A stretch of DNA of 64,000 bases from NCBI GenBank assembly GCA_029781045.1, contig JAKOXL010000032.1, forward strand, positions 1 to 64,000. Direction: 5' to 3'. Shown one piece after another: positions 9,657-17,888 of this stretch. Positions within the stretch are counted from its first letter, which is position 1, and every line of letters starts with the position of its first letter. The translations under genes were made by a program, and so were the position numbers. Under the pieces are notes generated by a model. That model saw nothing but the letters and a program-made list of their open reading frames with translations, was not told where the DNA came from and made no database searches. The DNA comes from Bacillota bacterium (GTDB lineage Bacteria; Bacillota; UBA994; UBA5500).

Positions 9657-11014
9657 GCTTTTGGTTTGATGGCCAAGATGCCACTCTCTTCTCGCCAAAT
9701 GGCTACCTCACCATCAATGGTGGCCACGTATTCGGTGTAAGATAGGCCCCACCAGCCGGGGGAAAAGGCCAGAACCTCACCCACCTTTACCTGATCGCCT
9801 TCCTTCTTGAAGACAAAGCCTTCCAACACCCCTTCAATTACGGGCAGCTGCACCACTTGCCAGCCTTGGGCCAACTCATCCTCAAACAACTGGCGGTGAC
9901 GCCGTAGAATGGTCACCTTGTTAGAGAACAGAGGAATGGGCTGGTCGTAGAGCAACTGGTTTACGGTAGCTCGTCGCGCCAAGCCGGCGGGCGCAGCTAT
10001 GGCCAAGACATAGGCAAGCAGAACTCGCCAGCCAAGAGACAGAATGTGATGGGGTAGAAGGGAGATCGCTACACCGCGGGTCTCCATCACTCTACTAGCC
10101 CCATAGGTGAGCCCCACCCCTAGCAGGAAACCACCAACGGCTGTGGCTAGGCCACTAAACAAGAAAAGGCACCACAGCTCTCGCGGCATAAGGCCGATGC
10201 TTTTGAGCACTGAAAGCTCTCGCTTGCTGTCTATAAAGGATAACATTAGTGCTGTAAGTACACCTAGGGTAAGAAAAACAAACACCAGTAGTACCAGGTT
10301 GCCAAAGCCTTGATAGGTGTCGCGCACCGCCTGTTGGGCCACCAGCTGGGCCTGTTGGCTGGTTAAGATCAAGGAATCGGGGTAAAAACGGTTTAAGGCA
10401 TCTAAGGCTGACTGCGGCTTTAGCTGGTCCGCCCCATCATAAAGAAACACATTGTAGCCAGAGTTGGTCAATAAGGGTTCTAAGTCCTGATACAGAAGAA
10501 GCACATGGCCGGAGGTCGAACCAGCACTGAAACTGCCCGCAATCTGCAGCGTGATTTCAGCGCTTGTCTCGGGATTAGCTAAGGTTAAGTTGCCGCTGGT
10601 TGGTAGCCCCAGCCCAGAAGCCAGCTTTTCATTGACCAACACCTGCCCTGCTAGAGGTAGGGGGCCATTATAACTGGTTCCTGGCTGCAGAGCCAGTACA
10701 CTCAGCTGGCCGTAGGGCGAGGCAAGTTGCAGGCTGCGCCCTGTGGCTTTGAGTTCTGGAATAGGTCGATTTTTCCAGGCTCCCGTGGGTTGCACGGCTT
10801 CTGGCAGTAGGTCACTTGCCGCCAGTTCCACCTGAAAGTCGGCCAAGAGATCTAACTCAGCGGTCTTGCGTCCAAAACTCAAGCCTACTTGACCCATGTA
10901 GCTCTGGTAGATTAGATAGGCAGAGCAGGTTAGGCTGGTGAGCAAGAGAGCGGCTAAATAGATTCTCCAGTCGGTGCGTATACGTTGCCTAGCCAAGCGC
11001 AGCATCTTGCTCAT
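9635..11014 (-). CDS. ABC exporter permease (FtsX/MacB type) with a C-terminal barrel-sandwich-like extension
   Basis: 459 residues. One N-terminal membrane helix (about 17-37), a long extracytoplasmic domain (about 38-225), then three helices ending near 365 give the four-helix FtsX/LolC layout. After the last helix comes an unusual tail of about 90 residues whose segments KKEGDQVKVGEVLAFSPGWW and ATIDGEVAIWREESGILAIKP look like the two halves of a lipoyl/biotinyl-type barrel-sandwich hybrid. There is no lipoyl-lysine context. Such folds normally sit in separate adaptor proteins (MacA/HlyD), and none is encoded here. It overlaps the ATPase gene upstream by 4 bases and is the last gene of a three-gene operon. 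Export of a peptide, lipid or drug is inferred. Confidence 0.85.
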   Translation of the reverse strand: MSKMLRLARQRIRTDWRIYLAALLLTSLTCSAYLIYQSYMGQVGLSFGRKTAELDLLADFQVELAASDLLPEAVQPTGAWKNRPIPELKATGRSLQLASPYGQLSVLALQPGTSYNGPLPLAGQVLVNEKLASGLGLPTSGNLTLANPETSAEITLQIAGSFSAGSTSGHVLLLYQDLEPLLTNSGYNVFLYDGADQLKPQSALDALNRFYPDSLILTSQQAQLVAQQAVRDTYQGFGNLVLLVFVFLTLGVLTALMLSFIDSKRELSVLKSIGLMPRELWCLFLFSGLATAVGGFLLGVGLTYGASRVMETRGVAISLLPHHILSLGWRVLLAYVLAIAAPAGLARRATVNQLLYDQPIPLFSNKVTILRRHRQLFEDELAQGWQVVQLPVIEGVLEGFVFKKEGDQVKVGEVLAFSPGWWGLSYTEYVATIDGEVAIWREESGILAIKPKADNEAAH

Positions 11015-11688
11015 TGGTAAACAACCACACCGTCCCTCATGGTGATTACCTGATCAGCAAACTTGCTCAAGCTGGGATCGTGGGTCACCATGACAAAGGT
11101 TTGTCCCTCCTGTTGGTTCAACTCTTGGAAAAGAGCCACTATGCCATCACGGGTCTTGGTGTCCAGGTTACCGGTGGGTTCGTCGGCCAAGATAATTGCT
11201 GGCCGATTGGCCAATGCCCGCGCAATAGCCACCCGTTGTTGCTCGCCCCCGGAAAGCTGTAGGGGTAGGTGATGACTACGCTTCTCCAACCCAACCCGCT
11301 CCAGCAGCTCTAAGCCCCGTTGCTTGGCTATTTTGTTGGGTGTATTGGTAAACTGCATTGGCAGCATCACATTCTCCAGCGCCGTCAGGTGGGGGATGAG
11401 GTTAAAGAACTGGAACACATAGCCCAACTTATGGCGCCGCAGCAGGGCCAGTTGATCCTCATTCAGTTCTCGGTACGACTGCCCTTGCAAGAGAATGTCA
11501 CCGCTCATGGGGCGATCTAGGCCTCCCAGTAGACTGAGCAGAGTGCTTTTGCCACTACCCGATGGGCCCACAATAACATTCATGCTGCCTGCCATGATCT
11601 GTATGTTGACATTGTTGACCGCATAAATAGTTTCTCCTAGGGAAAAGGCCTTGTTGAGATTGATAGTCTCCATAATTACTTGGCTCAT
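11011..11688 (-). CDS. ABC transporter ATPase (LolD/MacB family)
   Basis: 225 residues, the standard single-domain length. Walker A is GPSGSGKST (41-49), the Q-loop lies in GYVFQFFNLIPHLTALENV, the ABC signature is LSGGEQQRVAIARAL, Walker B is AIILADEPTGNLD and the switch His is in VMVTHD. These features are typical of the exporter branch that works with FtsX-like permeases. It overlaps both flanking permease genes by 4 bases (ATGA junctions), so the three genes are translationally coupled and probably form one complex at the cytoplasmic membrane. Confidence 0.95.
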   Translation of the reverse strand: MSQVIMETINLNKAFSLGETIYAVNNVNIQIMAGSMNVIVGPSGSGKSTLLSLLGGLDRPMSGDILLQGQSYRELNEDQLALLRRHKLGYVFQFFNLIPHLTALENVMLPMQFTNTPNKIAKQRGLELLERVGLEKRSHHLPLQLSGGEQQRVAIARALANRPAIILADEPTGNLDTKTRDGIVALFQELNQQEGQTFVMVTHDPSLSKFADQVITMRDGVVVYQ

Positions 11689-13118
11689 GCGCGTAGCACC
11701 TCATTTACTGTCATTTTAGATAAACGCCAGGCTGGCAGCAGACCAAAGAGTACGCCCACAACCAGGGTTTCCGCGAGGATAAGGGAGTAGTTCTTGAGCA
11801 TCAACTGACCGATCTGGGACCAGGGCAGGTTGTTGGTTAACTGCTGGAAGATGGCGGTCGGGTAAGAAATGATGAAACCTATGGTAGAACCGATTACGCA
11901 CAGCACAACCGCCTCTGTTAGAGCCATCAGCAGGATATCACGGCGGCGTGCCCCCAAAGCCTTGAGAATGCCGATCTCCTTCTTGCGGGCAGCAGCTCCG
12001 GTGAGCATGCGGGCCGCCATGAGCAGTCCAGCTATCAAGTATATGAAGGTGGATAATGTGCGACTTATGTCTAGGGGAAAGGCATGTTGCGCCCGGGGTT
12101 GGCGACCGGTCCAGTATTCGGCAGGTGCAATCCGGAAAGAATCCAGCAGCGAACCAGCCTCGATCTGCTTTACCAAGTTGGGTACGCTTACGATGGTCCA
12201 TTGGGGATGGATCATCTGCAGCTCACTCACCACCGATTCGAGAATGCTCATATCTTGCACCTGTAGTCCCAGGCTGCCGGCTGCCGGAGGACAATCGGGG
12301 GCAGCTAGTTGCCAGAGATAATCCCAATCCTGGGGCCGGAGCCAAACCTCATCCTGATCGAAGTATCCTTGCTCAGACAAAAAGGTATCACCGGCGGGGC
12401 TGGGCCAGCTGATTATTCGCGTCGGTAGTGCATAATGGCCAGCCACTATGGCCCGTTGTGTGACGGTCTGGCCCGTATCGTACTGCAAAGATCCGTCGGG
12501 GGCCAACCAGATGCGCGGCAGTATCAGGTGGATTTCACTGCCCACAGGGGGCAGGGGGCGCTGTGGGTCCTGATGGCTATTGAGCCAAACGGGGAGCCCA
12601 TCCTCTAGGGCCTGTGTCGACAGCTCTTCTTCTACGTATTGCCATAGCCCTGAGTCTAGAGGGACAGACCGGAGCGAGAGAGCCAGCCTTTCGGTGCCCA
12701 GTATCTGGCGCCAGCCCGACATGCGGTAAAGGAAACTAACCTTTTTGATTTGCTCATGCTGTAAAAGCAACTGTTGATCCGTATTGCTGAAAGGGCGCAG
12801 AACTGAGTTGGTCGGGGCAAGAAAGCCCTCTCGTACCAGGTGCGGGTAAAGGGTGGTAAGGGTAGAGAAAGGATCTGGTTGCAACCGCTGTAGTTCTAAA
12901 CGTTCGGAAGTCGCCGGGTTGCCCATGATATTGATGGGGTAGACGATAATGTCGCCACCCAAGTAGTCGCGGTAATTAGCAAAGGCCTGGGCAGGGTATC
13001 CCAGGCTTATGGACAGGCTATTAGTTAGACTAATAGCTGCTAGCACCAAACTAATGAGGGCCAGTGAGCTGCGTCCTAATTGGCGGGTGATGTTGATGAA
13101 GCCGAGACGAAAGAACAA
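11685..13118 (-). CDS. ABC exporter permease (MacB/FtsX type)
   Basis: 477 residues. An N-terminal membrane helix (SSLALISLVLAAISL) is followed by a periplasmic-type domain of about 300 residues, then three C-terminal helices including TLSTFIYLIAGLLMAARML and the cytoplasmic KKEIGILKALGARRRDIL coupling segment typical of FtsX family permeases. First gene of the exporter operon; the second permease has the barrel-sandwich tail, so the complex is probably a heterodimer of two different permeases. The start ATG follows AGGAGG. Confidence 0.9.
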   Translation of the reverse strand: MFFRLGFINITRQLGRSSLALISLVLAAISLTNSLSISLGYPAQAFANYRDYLGGDIIVYPINIMGNPATSERLELQRLQPDPFSTLTTLYPHLVREGFLAPTNSVLRPFSNTDQQLLLQHEQIKKVSFLYRMSGWRQILGTERLALSLRSVPLDSGLWQYVEEELSTQALEDGLPVWLNSHQDPQRPLPPVGSEIHLILPRIWLAPDGSLQYDTGQTVTQRAIVAGHYALPTRIISWPSPAGDTFLSEQGYFDQDEVWLRPQDWDYLWQLAAPDCPPAAGSLGLQVQDMSILESVVSELQMIHPQWTIVSVPNLVKQIEAGSLLDSFRIAPAEYWTGRQPRAQHAFPLDISRTLSTFIYLIAGLLMAARMLTGAAARKKEIGILKALGARRRDILLMALTEAVVLCVIGSTIGFIISYPTAIFQQLTNNLPWSQIGQLMLKNYSLILAETLVVGVLFGLLPAWRLSKMTVNEVLRA

Positions 13119-13352
13119 AGCAGGTCCTCCTTAGCAGGAAGTCTTGATGTAGAGGCGTAGCTGCAAGACATTCCGAGGAAATCAAATACATGAAGTATTA
13201 TAACACAAAGCCGGAACCAGCTGAGACCTTATTCTACGAAATGATAAATTTACTGTTATGGAAATATACCGAGATAAAAGTTTGTCCCCAGTGGGTAATG
13301 AATGACTATTGTCATGAATAAGCTAGACAAAAAAGCTGGAGGAGGGGCTGTG

Positions 13353-13589
13353 GTGAAATTTCAAGCCTTTGTTGAACAAGTAACCGAAGAAGAAGTCCAT
13401 CTTTATGTGCACGGCTCTTGCGTGGTGTTACCCCGTTGCTGTCTGCCACCGGAAGTGCAAGAGGCGGATATCTTGGATGTGGTTGTCTTTGTGAACGAAA
13501 AGGAGACCCAGCGGCAGCTCAATCAACTGCGTCGGCTGCTGCGGGCCTGCGGTGCCCATAGAGCCCGTAGTTTGCAAGGATATAAGTAG
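13353..13589 (+). CDS. Small protein resembling DUF3006
   Basis: 78 residues from the GTG at 13353, which has GGAGGAG about six bases upstream; an ATG at 13302 would add 17 residues without a comparable site. The pattern (a beta-hairpin FVEQVTEEEVHLYV, a proline-containing turn LPPEVQEADILDVVVFV and a C-terminal charged helix) resembles DUF3006 proteins, a guess from pattern only. Two adjacent cysteines (PRCCLPP) are unusual. Standing alone between divergent and convergent genes, with a strong terminator behind it. Confidence 0.55.
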   Translation: MKFQAFVEQVTEEEVHLYVHGSCVVLPRCCLPPEVQEADILDVVVFVNEKETQRQLNQLRRLLRACGAHRARSLQGYK

Positions 13590-13605
13590 ATTGGCTGCTA
13601 AAGCT

Positions 13606-13650
13606 GGTCCTGCCTGGGGCGTGGTGCCCCAGGCAGGACTCTTGCTTCAT
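13606..13650. terminator. Strong terminator, convergent genes
   Basis: GTCCTGCCTGGGGC (13607-13620) pairs with GCCCCAGGCAGGAC (13626-13639), a 14-base perfect stem. The plus strand continues TCTTGCTTC. Likely serves both the small DUF3006-like gene and the leftward gamma-glutamyltransferase gene. Confidence 0.8.
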
Positions 13651-13664
13651 CTACTATTAGGCAA

Positions 13665-15326
13665 CTAGAAACCTAGGCAAGCGCCGTCGGCTCGGGGGTC
13701 GCTGGCGCCGTAGCGTACTTTAGTCTTGGGGTCGATCATGATCAGTTGCACTGCGCCACCACCGGCCCAGGCGTCCACTACTTCCAAGTTATGTCCTAGT
13801 TCTCGCAGCCGATCTTGTATGGTGTCGGAGAAGCGGTTTTCTAACCGCAGTTTTGCCGGAGTCTTGAGGCTGGCCGGGTCGGTTCCTGGGATACTGGTCC
13901 AACGGGGGGCCATGACTGCCTCATGGACCGACATACCAAAGTCAAGACAGTTGACGACTATCTGCATGTTCCACTGGGGTTGGCCGTCGCCGCCCGGTGT
14001 ATTACCTACCAGATAAGGTTCGCCGTTATAGGTGATCATGTAGGTGTTGAGGGTGTGCATTGTCTTCTTGCCAGGAGCCAAGCAGTTGGGATGCTTGGGA
14101 TCAAGCACGAAACCTCTTCCCGCCCGATTATTTAGCAGAATGCCGGTACCAGGAATGGTAACTCCCGAGCCAAAGGCGAGAGAGAGGCTATGGATAAAGG
14201 ATACCGCATTGCCAGCGGCATCAACTACCACGAAGGAGGTGGTGTCGCCATCCGGATCACCACAGTCAACGACAGTGGCAGCCTTGGTCGGGTCGATATC
14301 TTGGCGACGGCGAGCCGCATAGCTGGCACTGATGAGCCTCTCCACCGGTGTGTTTACAAAACGGGAATCACCGGCATAGGCTAGACGATCGGCATAGGCT
14401 AGTTTTTTTGCCTCCACCATGAGATGGATGGCCGTTGGATTGTTGGGTCCCAAGGCCGCCATGTCATAGCCTTCTAATAGGGCCAGTTCTTCCAGCATTA
14501 TAAGGCCCTGAGAAGGTGGGGCCGTCTGATAAACCTTATAGCCCCGGTAGTCGATGCTGAGGGGTTCGTAAATCTCAGATTCGTGTGCTGCCAACTCGCG
14601 CTGGCCAATTAGACCGCCAGTGGCTTCCATGTGGGCAATGAACTTCTCAGCCAACTGGCCGCGGTAAAACTCTTCTGCGCCACCTTGGGCGAAGAGTTCC
14701 AGACTATCGGCGTATTCGGGCAGGCACATAATTTCTCCCGCCTGATAGGTGCTACCATCGGGTTTGAGGAAGGTCTTGGCGGTTTCCGGGAAATGGGCCA
14801 GCTTCTCGCGGTATGTGCGGAAATGCTCGGCTAGGATGGCAGAAACGGGAAAACCGTCTCTCGCGTATCTAATGGCCGGCTCCATTGCTTGTGGCAGTGA
14901 CCAGGTGCCCCAGCGTTTAAGAGCCGTAGCAAAGGCATGGGGTGAACCGGGTACGGCTACAGACAAGGGCCCTTCCAGGGGCATGTACTCGGTGTAGCCT
15001 TGCTGCGCATAATACTCGAGAGTGGCACCATAGGGAGCGATTCCACTGCCGTTAAGGGCTTCTACCTTACCGCTACTGGCATCGTAGTAGATGAGAAAGG
15101 TGTCACCGCCCAAGCCACACATGGAGGGCAAAACCACACTTGTTACCCCCGCGATGGCGATGGCCGCATCCATGGCATTACCGCCGCGACGCAATACGTC
15201 GATGCCAACGGCGGTCGCTAGGGGGTGGGCAGTGGCTACCATGCCACCCGTACTCATAACCACGCCCCGCATTTTTCCCGGCCTAGAAGCCCAAAGGTTT
15301 GAGTCGCCTGCCGATGTTCTTATCAA
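13665..15326 (-). CDS. Gamma-glutamyltransferase family protein (Ntn hydrolase)
   Basis: About 553 residues. Conserved blocks are GGMVATAHPLATAVG, RRGGNAMDAAIAI, CGLGGDTFLIYYD, TAPPSQGLIMLEELALL and the autocleavage region GDTTSFVVVD, whose first Thr (about residue 362) would become the nucleophile of the small subunit. The classical TTHYSVVD is changed to TTSFVVVD, so the His is replaced by Ser. The family cleaves gamma-glutamyl amides such as glutathione; relatives act as cephalosporin acylases. No signal peptide is seen, which points to a cytoplasmic member. The TTG at 15326 is preferred because AAAGGAGG lies eight bases upstream; a GTG 21 bases earlier has no site. Confidence 0.88.
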   Translation of the reverse strand: MIRTSAGDSNLWASRPGKMRGVVMSTGGMVATAHPLATAVGIDVLRRGGNAMDAAIAIAGVTSVVLPSMCGLGGDTFLIYYDASSGKVEALNGSGIAPYGATLEYYAQQGYTEYMPLEGPLSVAVPGSPHAFATALKRWGTWSLPQAMEPAIRYARDGFPVSAILAEHFRTYREKLAHFPETAKTFLKPDGSTYQAGEIMCLPEYADSLELFAQGGAEEFYRGQLAEKFIAHMEATGGLIGQRELAAHESEIYEPLSIDYRGYKVYQTAPPSQGLIMLEELALLEGYDMAALGPNNPTAIHLMVEAKKLAYADRLAYAGDSRFVNTPVERLISASYAARRRQDIDPTKAATVVDCGDPDGDTTSFVVVDAAGNAVSFIHSLSLAFGSGVTIPGTGILLNNRAGRGFVLDPKHPNCLAPGKKTMHTLNTYMITYNGEPYLVGNTPGGDGQPQWNMQIVVNCLDFGMSVHEAVMAPRWTSIPGTDPASLKTPAKLRLENRFSDTIQDRLRELGHNLEVVDAWAGGGAVQLIMIDPKTKVRYGASDPRADGACLGF

Positions 15327-15468
15327 GGTAAGTTCCTCCTTTAGCACTGTATTGTTTAGTTAAGCGAATTACTTGCATCTAGCATAGCATATGGCTGTTT
15401 TCTATTTGCTTAAAGCCAACAAAATAACTGAATTTGAGAAAAAATTAACCGTTGCGGAGTTAACTTTA

Positions 15469-15497
15469 TTCACTTATCTAAATAACTATGATATAGT
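15469..15497 (+). promoter_or_regulatory. Probable arsR promoter and operator
   Basis: TTCACT (15469-15474), 17 bases, TATAGT (15492-15497). The spacer contains TTATCTAAATA (15474-15484), a motif repeated exactly at 15828-15838 just after the same gene. An imperfect palindrome, AACTATGATATAGTT, overlaps the -10. Placement in the spacer suits repressor binding by the encoded ArsR protein; this is inference. Confidence 0.45.
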
Positions 15498-15517
15498 TGT
15501 TTTGGGGTGGTGAAAAA

Positions 15518-15820
15518 ATGAACATACAAGACAAAAAGTTCGAGTTAGAACTTGAGCGAACGACCAGGTGTGCGGAAATGTTGAAAGTCCTTGCCCATCC
15601 TATGCGTCTATGCATTATGCGGGGGCTGATTTTCGTAGGTGGTTGCAATGTGACCCACATGCAAGAGCACTTACAGATCCCGCAATCAACCATCTCACAG
15701 CACTTGGCCAAACTACGTACTGCCGGACTGATTGAGGGGGTCCGGGACGGAGTTGAGGTTCATTACCATGTGGTAAGTGAGGAAGCAGAGCGTATAGTGC
15801 GCTGTCTTTTTTCCTCCTGA
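15518..15820 (+). CDS. ArsR/SmtB family winged-helix transcriptional regulator
   Basis: 100 residues, the normal length. The helix-turn-helix is NVTHMQEHLQIPQSTISQHL followed by the wing GVRDGVEVHYHV. A Cys in GGCNVTH sits just before the recognition region, and another pair of cysteines occurs near the ends (TTRCAEML, RCLFSS). These could sense metal or thiol stress, but a standard ELCVCDL metal site is absent. The ATG at 15518 follows GGGGTGGTG; a TTG upstream at 15497 is unsupported. Monocistronic; it probably regulates itself through the TTATCTAAATA sites on both sides. Confidence 0.85.
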   Translation: MNIQDKKFELELERTTRCAEMLKVLAHPMRLCIMRGLIFVGGCNVTHMQEHLQIPQSTISQHLAKLRTAGLIEGVRDGVEVHYHVVSEEAERIVRCLFSS

Positions 15821-15862
15821 TATTTGTTTATCTAAATATATCGTATTCGCTTGTTAGGGGCG

Positions 15863-15900
15863 AAGCTAGTTCTCGTTGCTGAGAACCAGCTTATTTGTTG
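15863..15900 (+). terminator. Terminator after arsR-type gene
   Basis: AGCTAGTTCTC pairs with GAGAACCAGCT (one mismatch) around a 6-base loop, followed by TATTTGTTG. Confidence 0.75.
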
Positions 15901-15906
15901 ATGCCA

Positions 15907-16410
15907 TCATTGGGTCTCTGGCCAGCCAGGTAACGCGGCCAAGCGTTGCGCTACTTGTTGTAAACCGGCCGCATCCTGCTCGTCAAAACGGTTCAGCACA
16001 GGGCTATCCACATCCAGCACGCCTAAGAGCTTTCCTTCCCTGTTAATGATCGGTACCACGATCTCCGAGCGAGAAGCGGTATCACAGGCGATGTGGCCGG
16101 GGAATGCCTCCACGTCAGGCACCAGTACTGTTTCCCTCCTCTGAGCTGCCGTACCACACACTCCCGAACCCATAGAAATATGGGTGCAAGCGGGCTTACC
16201 CTGGAAGGGACCCAAAACCAACTCATTCTGTTTGTATAAATAGAAACCGACCCAGTTAATCTCCGTCAGCTGGTGGCCTAGAAGAGCAGCGGCATTACAA
16301 AGGTTAGCCAGCCAATCGGGTTCGTCGGCCACCAGGTTTTCTAACAGGTGCAGAACTGCCTTATAAAACAAGGCTTTGTCGTCGGTCTGAATCTGCTTAG
16401 CGCGGTACAT
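15907..16410 (-). CDS. msrC: GAF-domain free methionine-(R)-sulfoxide reductase
   Basis: 167 residues forming one GAF domain. It reduces free L-methionine-(R)-sulfoxide using cysteines. The family signature blocks are present: INWVGFYLY, GKPACTHISMGSGVCGTAA and VPDVEAFPGHIACDTASRSE, with the three catalytic or resolving Cys in PACTH, GVCG and HIACD. The LGVLDVDSP end block also fits. The start ATG at 16410 follows AAAGGAGGAAT. Monocistronic. An oxidative-damage repair role fits the msrA gene at 55.7 kb. Confidence 0.92.
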   Translation of the reverse strand: MYRAKQIQTDDKALFYKAVLHLLENLVADEPDWLANLCNAAALLGHQLTEINWVGFYLYKQNELVLGPFQGKPACTHISMGSGVCGTAAQRRETVLVPDVEAFPGHIACDTASRSEIVVPIINREGKLLGVLDVDSPVLNRFDEQDAAGLQQVAQRLAALPGWPETQ

Positions 16411-16544
16411 GTGATTCCTCCTTTACAGTCTCTCTTCTAATTAAGTTATTGACCATTGGCTGTATTTCCTGTCGCTAGCGGAGGGAAACTTTTGGACAGT
16501 GTCAGCGTATGAGTAAGTGAGACTGCTCGCAGGGGGGATGCCAG

Positions 16545-17045
16545 GTGGCGATCAGGGGGCGTATAGGCGGGGCGATTGGCGGCCGGGATATTTATTGCAG
16601 CAAGCAAGGCAACCGCATTTGGGGTCGCTTGGGCGGCGACATCTTCGGCTGGGATATCTATTTGGATATTGACGGTCCCATGGTGACTGGGCGTATGGGT
16701 GGCTTCCTCATGGGGCGCGATGTGGTAGCTAAGCTGGAAGAAAATCAGTTGACAGGCCGTATTGGCGGGGAGCTTTCTGGCATAGACGTGAATCTCTCCT
16801 TGCTCGGAAAGAATATTGTCGGGCGCTGTGGCGGCGACATCTTTGGCTTTGATTGTGATCTGAGTTTTGTGCAGCCGGGCCAGCTCACTGGGCGCCTTGG
16901 TGGCGATGTGCTAGGCAAGGACGTTTGTCTCTGGCTGCAGCCGGAAGTCCATCCTCTATTGGGCGCTCTGTTGGCATGTGCCGTTTACTACTATATACAA
17001 CTGCAGAGTAGTTCTAATAGTGGCGGCGGTGGTTCCAGCCGCTAG
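16545..17045 (+). CDS. Glycine-rich protein of six 22-residue repeats with a C-terminal membrane anchor
   Basis: 166 residues; I do not recognise a named family. Residues 1-135 are six tandem units of 22-23 residues with consensus GR-h-GG-x-h-x-G-x-D-h: GRIGGAIGGRDI, GRLGGDIFGWDI, GRMGGFLMGRDV, GRIGGELSGIDV, GRCGGDIFGFDC and GRLGGDVLGKDV. Each unit ends in a hydrophobic strand-like stretch (for example LTGR or IVGR). The regular spacing suggests a small beta-solenoid or stacked beta-hairpins. A hydrophobic segment (LLGALLACAVYYYI) and a Ser/Gly-rich tail close the protein. The GTG start follows AGGGGGGATG. Function unknown. Confidence 0.75.
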   Translation: MAIRGRIGGAIGGRDIYCSKQGNRIWGRLGGDIFGWDIYLDIDGPMVTGRMGGFLMGRDVVAKLEENQLTGRIGGELSGIDVNLSLLGKNIVGRCGGDIFGFDCDLSFVQPGQLTGRLGGDVLGKDVCLWLQPEVHPLLGALLACAVYYYIQLQSSSNSGGGGSSR

Positions 17046-17069
17046 GAGAAGGAACTCTTGAGATGCACC

Positions 17070-17125
17070 AAAAAAGGCGTGTCGCGCCACGTTCCCCAGA
17101 AACGTTTTGCGACACGCCTTTTCGT
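17070..17125. terminator. Bidirectional terminator between the repeat-protein gene and NlpC/P60 gene
   Basis: AAAAGGCGTGTCGC (17072-17085) and GCGACACGCCTTTT (17109-17122) form a 14-base perfect stem, with a smaller ACGTT/AACGT hairpin inside. A- and T-rich flanks suit both directions. Confidence 0.9.
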
Positions 17126-17137
17126 GTAAATTTCGCG

Positions 17138-17617
17138 TTAGCGGAGTACGCGCTTGGATAGAGCGTACTTGGCTCTCAGATAAGAGTTGGATAGGGAATC
17201 CACAGTGACGCCTCTACGCGGGAAGGCATGGATAATGCGGTTGTTACCCACGTAGATACCCACGTGCGAAATACCCCTCTTATAGGTATTCTTGAAAAAT
17301 ACCAGGTCGCCAGCCACCAGACTGCTCTTGCTGATGGTGGTGCCTACTCGTGACTGGGCTGCTGCTGTGCGTGGCAGGTAAATGCCGTGCTGACGGAAAA
17401 CATAACGCACAAAACCAGAGCAGTCGAAATAGCGTGGACCAGTGGCGCCGAACACATAGGGGCGACCACGATAGCGGTAAGCGGTGTTAACAATCGCCTG
17501 CCGCTTGCTGGTAGTAGTGGCTGCTAGAGCCGAGTTGCTGGGCAGCATAGTAAAGACGACGGCTAATAATAATACTATAGAACATACCTTTACAGATAGC
17601 TTGAGAAAACGGTTCAT
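17138..17617 (-). CDS. Secreted NlpC/P60 family peptidoglycan endopeptidase
   Basis: 159 residues. An N-terminal signal peptide (VCSIVLLLAVVFTMLPSNSALA, cleavage near ALA-A) is followed directly by an NlpC/P60 domain. The catalytic Cys is in RYFDCSGFVRYVF, the His in GISHVGIYVG and the third polar residue in NRIIHAFPRR. Such enzymes cleave D-gamma-glutamyl-diamino acid bonds in cell-wall stem peptides. There is no SH3 or LysM wall-binding domain, so it is a minimal form. Monocistronic. Confidence 0.93.
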   Translation of the reverse strand: MNRFLKLSVKVCSIVLLLAVVFTMLPSNSALAATTTSKRQAIVNTAYRYRGRPYVFGATGPRYFDCSGFVRYVFRQHGIYLPRTAAAQSRVGTTISKSSLVAGDLVFFKNTYKRGISHVGIYVGNNRIIHAFPRRGVTVDSLSNSYLRAKYALSKRVLR

Positions 17618-17888
17618 ACTTCATTCCCCTTTCTGTTGCTACAGAAAGTGGCGTCCTTTATCTTCCTCAATTACCAAGTGTTTGCCCAGCACGAAATTTC
17701 TCTCTGTAAAAGCATTATAACGCGGGCCCTATTTTACTGACTAGCGGCAATGTCTGGTATGCGCGGGTGTATATCTGTGACTCGAGCAGGAGCCATAGCC
17801 GTATGTGTCGAATACCCACGTGTGTCTAAGTAAGGCCGATGGCAAAATCAGGTCAAGCAAGCCCACAATGCTAAGGAGGTTGAATCTC

